Assembly: GCF_003633715.1 (NCBI RefSeq)
Contig: NZ_RBIE01000001.1
Span: 729,331 to 793,330, forward strand
Reading direction: 5' to 3'
DNA length: 64,000 nt
DNA from: Thermovibrio guaymasensis
GTDB taxonomy: Bacteria; Aquificota; Aquificia; Desulfurobacteriales; Desulfurobacteriaceae
In this document: positions 5,478 through 14,557 of the stretch, piece after piece
Numbering within the stretch: the stretch's first letter is position 1
How the letters are laid out: each line of letters starts with the position of its first letter
Made by a program: the position numbers and the translations under genes
The notes under the pieces: model-generated
What the model was told of the DNA's origin: nothing
Database searches by the model: none
Seen by the model: the letters and a program-made list of their open reading frames with translations, nothing else

Positions 5478-7913
5478 GTGGAGAAGTCAGTCCTTTGGCT
5501 CGAAGAGGTAGGAATAGAAGATATCCCTTTGGTAGGCGGTAAAAATGCCTCTCTTGGAGAGATGAAGAGAGCTCTATCTCCAAAGGGGGTAAAAATACCA
5601 GATGCTTTCGTCATAACCGCCAATGCCTACAGGTACTTCATTAGGTTCAATAACCTTGAAGCGAAAATAAGAGAAATTCTTAAGGGCCTTAATGTAAACG
5701 ACGTTGACGACCTTCATAGGAGAGGAGAAAAGATCAGGGAATTAATAAAGAGCGGAAAGTTTCCGGAGGACTTAAAGGAACTAATAAAAAGGTATTATAG
5801 GGGGCTCTCTGAGAAGTTTGGAGTAGAGAACGTTGACGTTGCCGTTCGTTCTTCAGCAACCGCAGAGGACCTACCAAACGCGTCCTTTGCCGGCCAGCAG
5901 GAGACCTTTTTAAACGTAAAGGGCATAGAAAATCTACTCAACGCAGTAAAGAAGTGTTTTGCCTCCCTCTTCACAGACAGGGCAATCTCATACAGGGAAA
6001 CCTTTGGATTTGACCACTTTAAGGTAGCACTTGCCGTCGGAGTTCAGAAGATGGTTCGTTCAGACCTTGCCTCTTCAGGAGTCGGTTTTTCACTTGATAC
6101 AGAGAGCGGTTTTAAGGACGTTGTTCTAATTACAGGTTCTTACGGGCTTGGTGAAATGGTTGTAAAGGGAGCAGTTACCCCGGATGAGTGGCTCGTATTT
6201 AAACCAACGTTAAAGAAGGGATTTAAAGCAATTATTGAGAAGAAGCTGGGTGAAAAGAATCAGAAAATGATTTACGGGGACAGTGAAAAAGAACCGGTTA
6301 AAGTGGTTCCGGTTCCTCTATCTGACAGGGAAAAGTTCTGTCTTTCAGATGAGGAGGTTCTAAAGTTAGCGAACTGGATATGTGAAATTGAAAACTACTA
6401 CTCTGAGAAAAACGGCAGGTGGACTCCTATGGACGTTGAGTGGGCAAAGGATGGGGAAATAGGGGAGCTCTACATAGTCCAAGCAAGGCCCGAAACGGTC
6501 CATTCAAGGAAAGATTACTCAAAAATAGCAGTTTTCAAAGTAACAGAACCTCCGCAGGAGAGGAGGAAGAAAGTCTTAGTAGAGGGGATCGCTGTTGGGA
6601 GGAAAATTGCAGAAGGTAAGGTAAAAATTCTCATGTCGGTAGAAGAAGCAGGAAGGTTTCAGGAAGGGGACGTTCTCGTAACGGACATGACCGACCCAGA
6701 CTGGGAACCGATAATGAAGAAGGCCTCCGCAATCGTGACAAACAGGGGAGGTAGGACTTGCCATGCGGCAATAGTTGCAAGGGAGCTTGGAGTTCCTGCA
6801 GTTGTTGGAACTGGAAACGCCACAGGAGTCCTAAAGGAAAACCAGTTCGTAACAGTTTCCTGTGCAGAGGGAGAAGTAGGGTATGTTTACGACGGGAAAA
6901 TTGAGTACACCGTTGAAGAGGTAGATTTAAGGGAGCTCCCGAAACCCAAAACCCCAATAATGTTTAACATAGCAACACCTGAAGGAGCCTTTGACCTTTC
7001 ATTCCTCCCAAACGATGGAGTTGGACTTGCAAGGGAAGAGTTCATAATAAACAACTACATCGGAATACACCCAAATGCACTCATTAACTTTGAGAAATTA
7101 AAGGAAGAGGAACCTGAAATTGCCCAGGAAATAGAGAGGAGAACGGTAGGGTACGAAAACAAAAAAGAATTTTACGTAGATAAACTCGCCTTTGGAATCG
7201 GAAAGATAGCAGCAGCCTTTTATCCAAAACCCGTTATAGTGAGGTTTTCAGACTTTAAATCGAACGAGTATGCAAACTTACTCGGAGGAAAGCTCTTTGA
7301 GCCGAAAGAGGAAAACCCAATGCTCGGATGGAGGGGGGCTTCAAGGTACTACTCTCCTCAGTTTTCAGAGGCCTTCGGACTTGAGTGTATGGCGATAAAG
7401 AAAGTAAGGGAGGAGATGGGGCTTGATAACGTAATAGTTATGATTCCCTTCTGCAGAACACCGGAGGAGGCAAAAAGAGTACTTGAAGTAATGGAGAAGT
7501 TTGGTCTAAAGAGGAGAGAAAAGGACTTGAAAGTCTACGTTATGTGTGAAATACCCTCAAACGTTATCCTTTTTGAGGAGTTTGCAAAATACTTTGACGG
7601 GTTCTCAATAGGTTCAAACGACCTAACACAGCTAACCTTGGGGGTTGATAGGGACTCCTCCTTGGTAGCCCACATATACGACGAGAGGAACGAAGCAGTT
7701 AAGTGGATGGTCTCAAGAGCAATTAAGGAAGGCAAGAGGGTCGGAAGGAAAGTTGGAATATGCGGTCAAGCTCCTTCAGACCACCCAGACTTTGCACAGT
7801 TCATAGTTAAGGAAGGAATAGACACGATTTCAATTAACCCAGACTCAATACTTGAAGTAATTAGGGCCGTTTACCAGATAGAGAAAGAACTCGGAATCCA
7901 TAAGGGAGATTGA
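5478..7913 (+). CDS. ppsA: Phosphoenolpyruvate synthase
   Basis: The enzyme converts pyruvate, ATP and water to PEP, AMP and phosphate, the entry to gluconeogenesis in autotrophs. An N-terminal ATP-grasp domain (GGKNASLGEM, AVRSSATAEDLP, SFAGQQET) is followed by the swivelling phosphohistidine domain (GGRTCHAAIVARELG; His about residue 429) and a C-terminal PEP/pyruvate barrel (SIGSNDLTQLTLGVDRD, GICGQAPSDHP). I choose the GTG at 5478: it has GAGGAGG five bases upstream and gives a family-like start (VEKSVLWLEE). An ATG at 5442 would add 12 charged residues, has no ribosome-binding site and lies just after the -10 box. The product is 811 residues, near the usual 790-820. Confidence 0.95.
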   Translation: MEKSVLWLEEVGIEDIPLVGGKNASLGEMKRALSPKGVKIPDAFVITANAYRYFIRFNNLEAKIREILKGLNVNDVDDLHRRGEKIRELIKSGKFPEDLKELIKRYYRGLSEKFGVENVDVAVRSSATAEDLPNASFAGQQETFLNVKGIENLLNAVKKCFASLFTDRAISYRETFGFDHFKVALAVGVQKMVRSDLASSGVGFSLDTESGFKDVVLITGSYGLGEMVVKGAVTPDEWLVFKPTLKKGFKAIIEKKLGEKNQKMIYGDSEKEPVKVVPVPLSDREKFCLSDEEVLKLANWICEIENYYSEKNGRWTPMDVEWAKDGEIGELYIVQARPETVHSRKDYSKIAVFKVTEPPQERRKKVLVEGIAVGRKIAEGKVKILMSVEEAGRFQEGDVLVTDMTDPDWEPIMKKASAIVTNRGGRTCHAAIVARELGVPAVVGTGNATGVLKENQFVTVSCAEGEVGYVYDGKIEYTVEEVDLRELPKPKTPIMFNIATPEGAFDLSFLPNDGVGLAREEFIINNYIGIHPNALINFEKLKEEEPEIAQEIERRTVGYENKKEFYVDKLAFGIGKIAAAFYPKPVIVRFSDFKSNEYANLLGGKLFEPKEENPMLGWRGASRYYSPQFSEAFGLECMAIKKVREEMGLDNVIVMIPFCRTPEEAKRVLEVMEKFGLKRREKDLKVYVMCEIPSNVILFEEFAKYFDGFSIGSNDLTQLTLGVDRDSSLVAHIYDERNEAVKWMVSRAIKEGKRVGRKVGICGQAPSDHPDFAQFIVKEGIDTISINPDSILEVIRAVYQIEKELGIHKGD

Positions 7914-7915
7914 AG

Positions 7916-8932
7916 ATGAAAGTTGCTTTCTTTGAGCTTGAAGGCTGGGAAGAGCCTATAATCAGAAGAGAACTTGAAGGAAAGGGATTTGAGATAGTTA
8001 AGTTGAGTAAAGAACCATTAAAGAGGAGTGACCTTCCCAAGTTAAAAGAAGTTGAGGCCATATCTGTGTTCATTTACTCAAGGATAGATAAAGAAGTAAT
8101 TAAGGAGCTCCCAAACCTAAAGATAGTAATGACCCGTTCAACAGGCTTTGACCATATTGACGTTGAGGAGGCAAAAAGGAGGGGAATAGCCATCTGCAAC
8201 GTCCCAGACTACGGAATGGAGACGGTTTCAGAGTACACGCTTATGCTGATTCTAGCCCTCTTAAGGAGACTTAAGAAAACGTTGGAGAGAACCTGCAGGG
8301 GTATCTTCTCAAGGGAAGGACTAAGGGGAAGGGAACTTGAAGGGAAAACCGTTGGAGTTATAGGAACGGGAAGGATCGGTTCAAGGCTAATTAAGCTCCT
8401 ATCTGGATTTGATTTAAGAATCTTGGCTTACGATATTAAACCTAAGGAAGAGTTAGTCCGTAAGTACGGTGTTGCGTATACCTCTTTGGAAGATCTCCTT
8501 AAGGAAGCGGACATCGTAACTCTCCACGTTCCTTACCTTCCTTCAACCCATCACCTGATTAACAGGGAAAACGTTAAGCTGATGAAGAGGGGAAGTTACC
8601 TGATAAATACCTCAAGGGGAAGCGTCGTTGAGACTGAAGCTATAGTTGAGGCCCTTAAAGAGGGAAGACTTGAAGGAGTTGCTCTTGATACCTTTGAGGG
8701 GGAAGAGGTCTGGACGGAGGAGGAACTAATAATATTTAGGGGAGAAAAGGACGTATCTCCTGAAATCCTTAAGAAGGCGATTGAGAGTTTTTCGTTAACT
8801 CAGTTTGATAACGTTATCCTTACACCTCACAACGCTTATAATACAGAAGAAGCAATAGAGCGAATACTAAGAAAAACTCTCCAAAATCTAATTGATTTCA
8901 AAGAAAAAGGAAGGTGTAAGTATCCAGTATAA
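7916..8932 (+). CDS. D-isomer-specific 2-hydroxyacid dehydrogenase
   Basis: A 338-residue member of the D-2-hydroxyacid dehydrogenase family, closest in layout to D-lactate dehydrogenases. It has an N-terminal catalytic domain, a Rossmann motif GVIGTGRIGSR, the INTSRGSVVET segment with the catalytic arginine, VALDTFEGEE with the glutamate, and a histidine in LTPHNAYNTEEA. It interconverts a 2-keto acid and D-2-hydroxyacid with NAD(H). It follows ppsA after 2 bp, so pyruvate/D-lactate is a reasonable guess, but glyoxylate or phosphoglycerate are possible. The ATG at 7916 is preferred over a TTG at 7910. Confidence 0.88.
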   Translation: MKVAFFELEGWEEPIIRRELEGKGFEIVKLSKEPLKRSDLPKLKEVEAISVFIYSRIDKEVIKELPNLKIVMTRSTGFDHIDVEEAKRRGIAICNVPDYGMETVSEYTLMLILALLRRLKKTLERTCRGIFSREGLRGRELEGKTVGVIGTGRIGSRLIKLLSGFDLRILAYDIKPKEELVRKYGVAYTSLEDLLKEADIVTLHVPYLPSTHHLINRENVKLMKRGSYLINTSRGSVVETEAIVEALKEGRLEGVALDTFEGEEVWTEEELIIFRGEKDVSPEILKKAIESFSLTQFDNVILTPHNAYNTEEAIERILRKTLQNLIDFKEKGRCKYPV

Positions 8933-8948
8933 AACGGTTGGAGGAGGA

Positions 8949-10187
8949 ATGGAGGTTATTTTTTCCGACGTTCAAGTTAAAAAGGAGGAGTTAGAAGAAG
9001 TTCTGGATAAAAGCGGGCTAAGGGAAATTGTTAACGAAAGGGAAATGCCCTTTACTAAGCTGATGGAAGATGGAGAAATAAAGGAAATTTTAGATGGAGT
9101 AAAAAGAATAAAGGAAAGGAGCTCTACCCTTGTAGTAGTAGGAATGGGGGGCTCTTCTAGGGGAGCAAAGGCAGTAAACGAAGCAGTAGGGAAGAACAAT
9201 GGAAACTTAAAGTTCATTGATAACGTAGACCCCAATTTGATTAATAAAGTCCTGAATGAACTAAACTGGGAAGAGAGCTCCTTTGTCTTCATCAGTAAGT
9301 CGGGAAGGACACTTGAAACGGTTACCGCACTTAACCTTATTCTTAAAGAACTAAAAGAGAGGAAATTGCCTTTAGATCAAAGGTGTACCTTCATTGGAGA
9401 TGCCGGAAACCCGTTTGAAGACCTTCCAAGGAAGTTCGGAGCTCCTTTCTTCAAAGTTCCAAAGGAGGTAGGAGGAAGGTTCTCAGTCTTTACACCTGTA
9501 GGGATTTTTCCCCTTGCCTTTGGCGGATACAGAGTAGATGAGTTTCTAGAAGGGGCAGAGGAAGTTGTAAGGGAACCTGAAGAGGCCCTTAAGTTGGCAG
9601 CAGCTAAGTTTCTACACTACAGAGACGGAAGGAATATTTCGGTTGCAATGCCCTACTCATCCTTCATGACTGAGTTTACAGAGTGGTACGTCCAACTCTG
9701 GGGAGAGTCGCTAGGGAAGAACGGGAAGGGACAAACACCACTAAAGGCAGTCGGGACCTCTTCTCAGCACGCAATACTTCAGCTCTTTGTAGACGGCCCT
9801 GATGACAAGTTCTACCAGCTGTTCTTCGTTGAGAGCTACGAGGTTGACCCGAAACTTCCTGAAGAGGTTGAAATCCTTCCATACCTATCGGGAAAGAGGA
9901 TATCTGAGGTTATGGAAGCCGAGTTCTTAGGAACCCTTCACGCTTTAAGGAGCAGAAAAAGGCCAATAGTTACATTCAAGTTAGAGAACCTCAGCGAAAG
10001 GGAACTTGGAAGATTGATGATGTTTTACATGATAAGCGTTGTAGCAATGGGAAAACTCATGGGAGTAAACCCTTACGGCCAACCAGCCGTAGAGATAGGA
10101 AAGAGAGTTGCAAGGGAAATTTTATTAAAAGAAAGGGAAGATGGAGCTGGAAAAATGCAACTTGAAGGAGGTGGAGGAGTTAAATGA
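8949..10187 (+). CDS. pgi: Glucose-6-phosphate isomerase
   Basis: A 412-residue phosphoglucose isomerase that interconverts glucose-6-phosphate and fructose-6-phosphate. Family signatures are VVGMGGSSRGAKA, FISKSGRTLET, VGGRFSVFTPVG, GTSSQHAILQLF and GVNPYGQPAVEIGK. The ATG at 8949 has GGAGG four bases upstream; a longer reading from 8892 would run into the previous gene and is unlikely. The last dozen residues are glycine-rich and overlap the start of the next gene by 47 bp, so the C-terminal end could itself reflect a small frameshift. The gene lies in a sugar block with ppsA upstream and glgA downstream. Confidence 0.94.
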   Translation: MEVIFSDVQVKKEELEEVLDKSGLREIVNEREMPFTKLMEDGEIKEILDGVKRIKERSSTLVVVGMGGSSRGAKAVNEAVGKNNGNLKFIDNVDPNLINKVLNELNWEESSFVFISKSGRTLETVTALNLILKELKERKLPLDQRCTFIGDAGNPFEDLPRKFGAPFFKVPKEVGGRFSVFTPVGIFPLAFGGYRVDEFLEGAEEVVREPEEALKLAAAKFLHYRDGRNISVAMPYSSFMTEFTEWYVQLWGESLGKNGKGQTPLKAVGTSSQHAILQLFVDGPDDKFYQLFFVESYEVDPKLPEEVEILPYLSGKRISEVMEAEFLGTLHALRSRKRPIVTFKLENLSERELGRLMMFYMISVVAMGKLMGVNPYGQPAVEIGKRVAREILLKEREDGAGKMQLEGGGGVK

Positions 10188-11430
10188 GGAACTAGTAAAA
10201 GAGCTCTTAAACGGAGCTCCTGGTGAAAGTGAGGCATCAGTTATCCTCTGGAACGGGAAAAGAGTCTGGGGGAAGGGGGATAAGTTAAAAATAAAAATTA
10301 AAACCCCTTGGAGTCTGAAAGAAGCTTTCAGAGAAAACTCAGACCTTTCTCTAGCAGAGAGCTACATCTACGGCCTGATTGATATTGAAGGAGATATATT
10401 CCTCCTTTTCCCGATAGTTGACTGGATTATTGATAGGGTTTCAAGTTTAAAAGAACGCCTTAGGCTCTGGAGGTTAATAAGGAAGCTTCCGGGGGAAGCA
10501 AAAGTAAAGAGATGCTGGGCAGAGGTTGACGGAGAGCTCCACAGTATTGAAAGGGACAAAAAGGCAATCCAGTACCACTATGACGTCTCTAACGGCTTCT
10601 ACAAACTCTTCCTTGATAAAAACATGGTCTACTCCTGCGCCTACTTCAGAAGTTACGGGGATTCCCTCGATAATGCTCAGGAGAACAAAATTGACTACAT
10701 CTGCAGAAAACTGATGCTGAAGGAAGGAGAGAAACTCCTTGATATAGGGTGTGGGTGGGGAGCTCTAATAGTTCACGCTGCAAAGAAGTACAGAGTAAAC
10801 GCCGTCGAAATAACCTTAAGTGAGAATCAGTACAACTACGTTAGGGAAAGGATAAGGAAAGAAGGTGTTGTAGATAGGTGTAAAGTCCTCCCTACAGACT
10901 ACAAGGAAGTAGATGAGTGGAACAGCTACGATAAGATAGTTAGCGTTGGAATGTTTGAACACGTAGGTTTAAAGATTGCTGGACTTTACTTTGAACAGGC
11001 CTTTAAACTCCTCAAAGAGAGGGGAATTTTCCTGAACCACGCAATAAGCTGCAACTACTACGAGTATGGACCCCCCCTTCCCGATTCATAAGGAAATACG
11101 TATTTCCCGATGGAGAACTCCTACCAATTTACCTAACTCTCAAAAAGGCTGAAGAGGCAGGATTTGAAGTAAGGGACGTTGAGTCTTTAAGGGAACACTA
11201 TACGCTAACTCTAATCCACTGGGTTAGAAACCTTGAAAGGAACAGAGAAAAGGGCAGTAGAAATCGCCGGGGAGGAGCGCTACAGGATCTGGAGGCTCTA
11301 CATGTCGGCGAGTGCATACCAGTTCATGACAAACAGAGTTGGAGTGTATCAGAGCCTCTTTGTAAAGCCTGATAAGAGCGGTTTCTCCGGATTTCCACTA
11401 ACAAGAGAACACCTTTATGCGGGAGGATAG
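10141..11430 (+). pseudogene. cfa: Cyclopropane-fatty-acyl-phospholipid synthase, two frameshifts
   Basis: The first 316 codons encode the N-terminal part and SAM-binding core of a CFA synthase (LLDIGCGWGALIVHAAK; VSVGMFEHVG). The enzyme adds a methylene from SAM across lipid double bonds. The frame breaks at a run of seven C (about 11075-11081): one more C, or two fewer, restores [15 protein letters not shown] and [17 protein letters not shown] second break lies at AAAAGGG near 11258; dropping one G restores [20 protein letters not shown]. The rest then reads to the TAG at 11428-11430, giving about 429 residues in all. Both breaks sit at homopolymers, so sequencing error is a live alternative to real inactivation. 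Confidence 0.85.
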
Positions 11431-12116
11431 ATGAAAGCCGTAGTAATGGCAGGGGAATTTGGGACGAGAATCCAGCCCCTTACCTACTCAAAACCAAAGT
11501 CCATGCTTCCAGTAGTAAACATTCCTATGATGGAACACATAATAAGGCAGCTGATAAGCCTAGGTATAGAGGAATTTGTAATACTCCTTTACTACAAACC
11601 GGAAGTAATAAAAGAGTACTTTGGAGACGCCTCTAAATTCGGAGTAAAAATTAACTACGTTCTTCCTGAAGCAGACTACGGCACTGCAGGAGCTGTAAAG
11701 AAGGCTGAGAAGTACCTTGAAGAAACCTTTATAGTGGTAAGTGGAGACGTTATAACCGATATAGACCTTAGGGCAGTTGTCGGTTTCCACGAGTTTAAAA
11801 AGTCTAAGCTAACAATAACCCTAACTTCAGTTCCGAATCCCCTACAGTTCGGTATAGTGATAACCGACAAGGAAGGATAGTAAAGTTCCTTGAAAAACCA
11901 GGCTGGGGAGAAGTTTTCAGCGATACGATTAACACGGGAATATACATAATTGAACCTGAAATCCTTAAGTTTATTCCTCCAAACATTCCCTTTGACTTCA
12001 GTAAAGACCTATTTCCCCTTTTAATGGAAGAGGGAATAGAACTCTTTGGGTTTAAGGCCAACGGTTACTGGAAAAACGTTGGAAACCCGGATGCCTACAG
12101 AGAAGTCCACAGATAG
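11431..12116 (+). pseudogene. Sugar-1-phosphate nucleotidyltransferase, frameshifted and truncated
   Basis: The start resembles the guanylyltransferase part of fused mannose-1-phosphate guanylyltransferase/phosphomannomutase proteins ([48 protein letters not shown]). A shift near 11875 (GGAAGGATAG) breaks the frame; adding one base continues it as [20 protein letters not shown] and [13 protein letters not shown], up to [10 protein letters not shown] and a TAG at 12114-12116. In related proteins, as I recall them, this point is followed by hundreds more residues. These are absent here and galT sequence begins instead. The catalytic loop reads AGEFGTR where the family has GGFGTR, a Gly-to-Glu change. 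It starts directly after the cfa stop. Confidence 0.8.
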
Positions 12117-12975
12117 AGATCCGGAAACTGAACCAAACCAGCTAGGTTGGAAAGTAAGAGTAATACCAAACAAGTACCCGGCCTTAAGGATTGAAAACAG
12201 CCCAGAGAGAAAAGGCGTATGTATCTATGACACTGTAGGGGGATTTGGAGCCCACGAAATTGTTATAGATACTCCCGATCACTTTAAACACCCCCACAAC
12301 TTTACCGTTGACGAAATGAAGTTGCTCCTGTTTACCTACAAAGAGAGGATGTCAAGCCTTTATAGAGACTTGAGGATAAAGTATGTACTGGTCTTTAAGA
12401 ACTACGGAAGGGAAGTAGGAGCATCTCTTAGTCACTCCCACTCTCAGATTATTGCAACACCACAGATACCTGAAAAAGTAGAAAGGGTAGTTGAACAGTC
12501 AAGGAAATACTTCAGGGAGAAGGGAAGGTGTTACCTTTGTGATGAGATAGGTTTTGAAGTTAAAGAGTTAAAAAGGGTAGTTTATGAAAATGAAAGGTTC
12601 ATAGCCTACTGTCCCTTTTACTCACTCTTTCCCTTTGAAGTAAGGGTAGCCCCGAGAAATCACCAGAGCTCCTTTACCCAAGTTGGAGAAGAAGAACTTT
12701 AGCAACTCTCAGATTGCCTTTTAAAGGTCCTTAAAAAACTCTATAAGACCCTAGTAAACCCTCCCTATAACCTATTTATACATACAAGTCCGCCTTTCAG
12801 AGAAGACCCAAGAAGGCCGAGCTACTTTACCGGAATGGACAAGCTCTTCCACTGGTACATAGAAATCGTACCGAGGATAACTATACCTGCAGGGTTTGAG
12901 TGGGGGAGCTCCTACTTCATAAACCCGACAACTCCCGAAACTGCAGCTAAGTTCTTAAGAGAGGTGATCCTATGA
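12112..12975 (+). pseudogene. galT: Galactose-1-phosphate uridylyltransferase remnant (N-terminus missing, in-frame TAG)
   Basis: The frame enters at about residue 50 of a GalT-like protein ([20 protein letters not shown]) straight after the broken nucleotidyltransferase. The N-terminal part with its CxxC zinc site is absent. It continues through [26 protein letters not shown] (the active-site HxH, usually HPH) and a CYLCDE zinc motif. A TAG at 12700-12702 then interrupts, after which the same frame continues with typical C-terminal GalT sequence (NPPYNLFIHTSPPF, FHWYIEIVPR, PTTPETAAKFLRE) to the TGA at 12973-12975. The stop is a simple in-frame nonsense codon. The gene ends in an ATGA overlap with glgA, showing it belonged to the operon. 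Confidence 0.82.
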
Positions 12976-14396
12976 GAGTCTTATTTGCCTCAAGTGAAAT
13001 ATATCCCTTTGCAAAAACCGGAGGCCTTGCCGATGTGTCCTACTCCCTTCCTAAGGCTATAAAAGAGTTTGGCATTGAGGTTTCAACGATAATGCCGTAC
13101 TACAAGTGCGTAAGGGAAAAAGGCCTTCCAGTAAGGGAAACTGGAGTAGAAGTAAAAATTAACCTTGCCGGAGAGGAGTACAAGTTTGAACTCTTAGAGC
13201 TCAAAGATAGTCTTAACCACTACTTCCTCAAAAACGACAGGCTCTATAACAGGGACTTCCTATACGGAACACCTTCAGGAGACTATCCCGATAACGATCT
13301 AAGGTTCGGGGGATTCTCTAAAGCTGTAGTTAAACTAGTTGAAATGGGAGAAGTTAAGGCTGAAATAGTTCACTCAAACGACTGGCAAACTGCCCTCATT
13401 CCGGTATTTATAAAGAGGAAGGGACAAAAGGCTAAGACCCTTCAGACAATCCACAATCTGGCCTATCAAGGTATTTTTCCACCTGAAACTCTTGAAAAGT
13501 TAGGACTAGGCTGGAAAATCTTTAACATGGAAGCCCTTGAGTTCTGGGGGAAAGTTAACTTCCTTAAAGGAGGAATAGTTTTTAGCGACGCAGTTAATAC
13601 TGTAAGCCCTACGTATGCAAAGGAGATAACAAAGCCTGAGTTCGGGTTCGGCCTTGATGGAGTCTTAAGGAAGTACAGTTACAAACTGTTTGGAATACTC
13701 AACGGCATTGACTACGAAGTGTGGAACCCAGAAACCGATCCTTCAATATACAGGAAATACTCAGAAGCAACGGTTGAAGAAGGAAAGGAATTTAATAAAG
13801 AGATGTTCGTTAGGGAAACGGGGCTTAAGAGTAAAGCTTTGCCTCTCTTTGCCTTTATTGGCAGGTTTGCAAAACAGAAAGGAGTTGACTTAATACTGGA
13901 TAGCTTAGAGGAAATGTCAAAACTAGAGGCTAACTTTGCAATTTTGGGATTTGGAGATGAGGGCTACAACAGGGCCTTTGAGAGTATAAAGGGTAAGTAT
14001 CAAAACGTTTGGGTAGAAGTAGCCTATAACGAGGAACTCAGCAGGAAGATGTACGCTTCAGCAGACTTCCTCCTTATGCCATCCCTCTTTGAACCCTGCG
14101 GGCTTAACCAGATGATTGTAATGAGGTACGGAACTATTGTCGTTGCAGGGAAAACCGGAGGTTTAGCAGATACGGTAGTTGACGTTAACCAGCCGGGAGG
14201 TTACGGTTTTCTCTTTGAAGACTTTAGCGCTAAAGAGTTATTAAACACAATTAAGAGGGCTATAGAGCTCTACTACCAGAAAAAAGAAGAAATGAAGAAA
14301 ATAAGAAGGAGGGTTATGGAACTTGACTTCTCATGGAACAGTTCAGCTTTAAAGTACATAAGGCTCTATGAAAACCTAATTGAGGGGAAAGTATGA
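12972..14396 (+). CDS. glgA: Glycogen synthase (ADP-glucose type, GT5)
   Basis: A 474-residue GT5 glycogen/starch synthase that extends alpha-1,4-glucan from a nucleotide glucose. The N-terminal FAKTGGLADVSYSLP carries the KxGGL donor-binding motif; NDWQTALIP and QTIHNLAYQGIFP follow; the C-terminal half has FIGRFAKQKGVD and PSLFEPCGLNQM with the catalytic-region glutamate. Length fits the family. It begins in an ATGA overlap with the broken galT, and its stop overlaps the next small gene. With the intact pgi and the ROK kinase it points to glycogen storage; glgB or glgC are not in the window. Confidence 0.94.
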   Translation: MRVLFASSEIYPFAKTGGLADVSYSLPKAIKEFGIEVSTIMPYYKCVREKGLPVRETGVEVKINLAGEEYKFELLELKDSLNHYFLKNDRLYNRDFLYGTPSGDYPDNDLRFGGFSKAVVKLVEMGEVKAEIVHSNDWQTALIPVFIKRKGQKAKTLQTIHNLAYQGIFPPETLEKLGLGWKIFNMEALEFWGKVNFLKGGIVFSDAVNTVSPTYAKEITKPEFGFGLDGVLRKYSYKLFGILNGIDYEVWNPETDPSIYRKYSEATVEEGKEFNKEMFVRETGLKSKALPLFAFIGRFAKQKGVDLILDSLEEMSKLEANFAILGFGDEGYNRAFESIKGKYQNVWVEVAYNEELSRKMYASADFLLMPSLFEPCGLNQMIVMRYGTIVVAGKTGGLADTVVDVNQPGGYGFLFEDFSAKELLNTIKRAIELYYQKKEEMKKIRRRVMELDFSWNSSALKYIRLYENLIEGKV

Positions 14397-14557
14397 AAAG
14401 TTGGAAATTAGAGGAATTAAAAAGTTTAAAGAAGAAGGAGTTCTACAGTATAGCCAAAGAACTGAAAATAAGGGGAAGGGGGAAGATGAGGAAGTCGGAG
14501 CTCCTTGAAGCAATAGCAAAAATTTTTGGGAGGACTGGCCTTGCCCTTAGGAATTGA
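14393..14557 (+). CDS. 54-residue Rho_N/SAP-like mini-protein
   Basis: The ATG overlaps the glgA stop (ATGA). The product starts MKSWKLEELKSLKKKEFYSI and continues AKELKIRGRGKMRKSELLEA, which fits the helix-extended-loop-helix of Rho termination factor N-terminal (Rho_N) domains. These usually bind nucleic acid as an appendage on larger proteins. Here the domain stands nearly alone. Its last 17 bp overlap the following ROK kinase start. Function unknown; a nucleic-acid-binding or small regulatory role is possible. Confidence 0.65.
   Translation: MKSWKLEELKSLKKKEFYSIAKELKIRGRGKMRKSELLEAIAKIFGRTGLALRN

Noticed and set aside
8892-8948. Upstream start for pgi
   Set aside because: It would extend pgi into the dehydrogenase gene with a non-homologous stretch; the ATG at 8949 has a good ribosome-binding site.
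12700-12702. TAG in galT as a possible recoding (pyrrolysine) site
   Set aside because: No homologous catalytic residue is expected here, nothing suggests a Pyl system, and the gene already lacks its N-terminus. A nonsense codon or error fits better.
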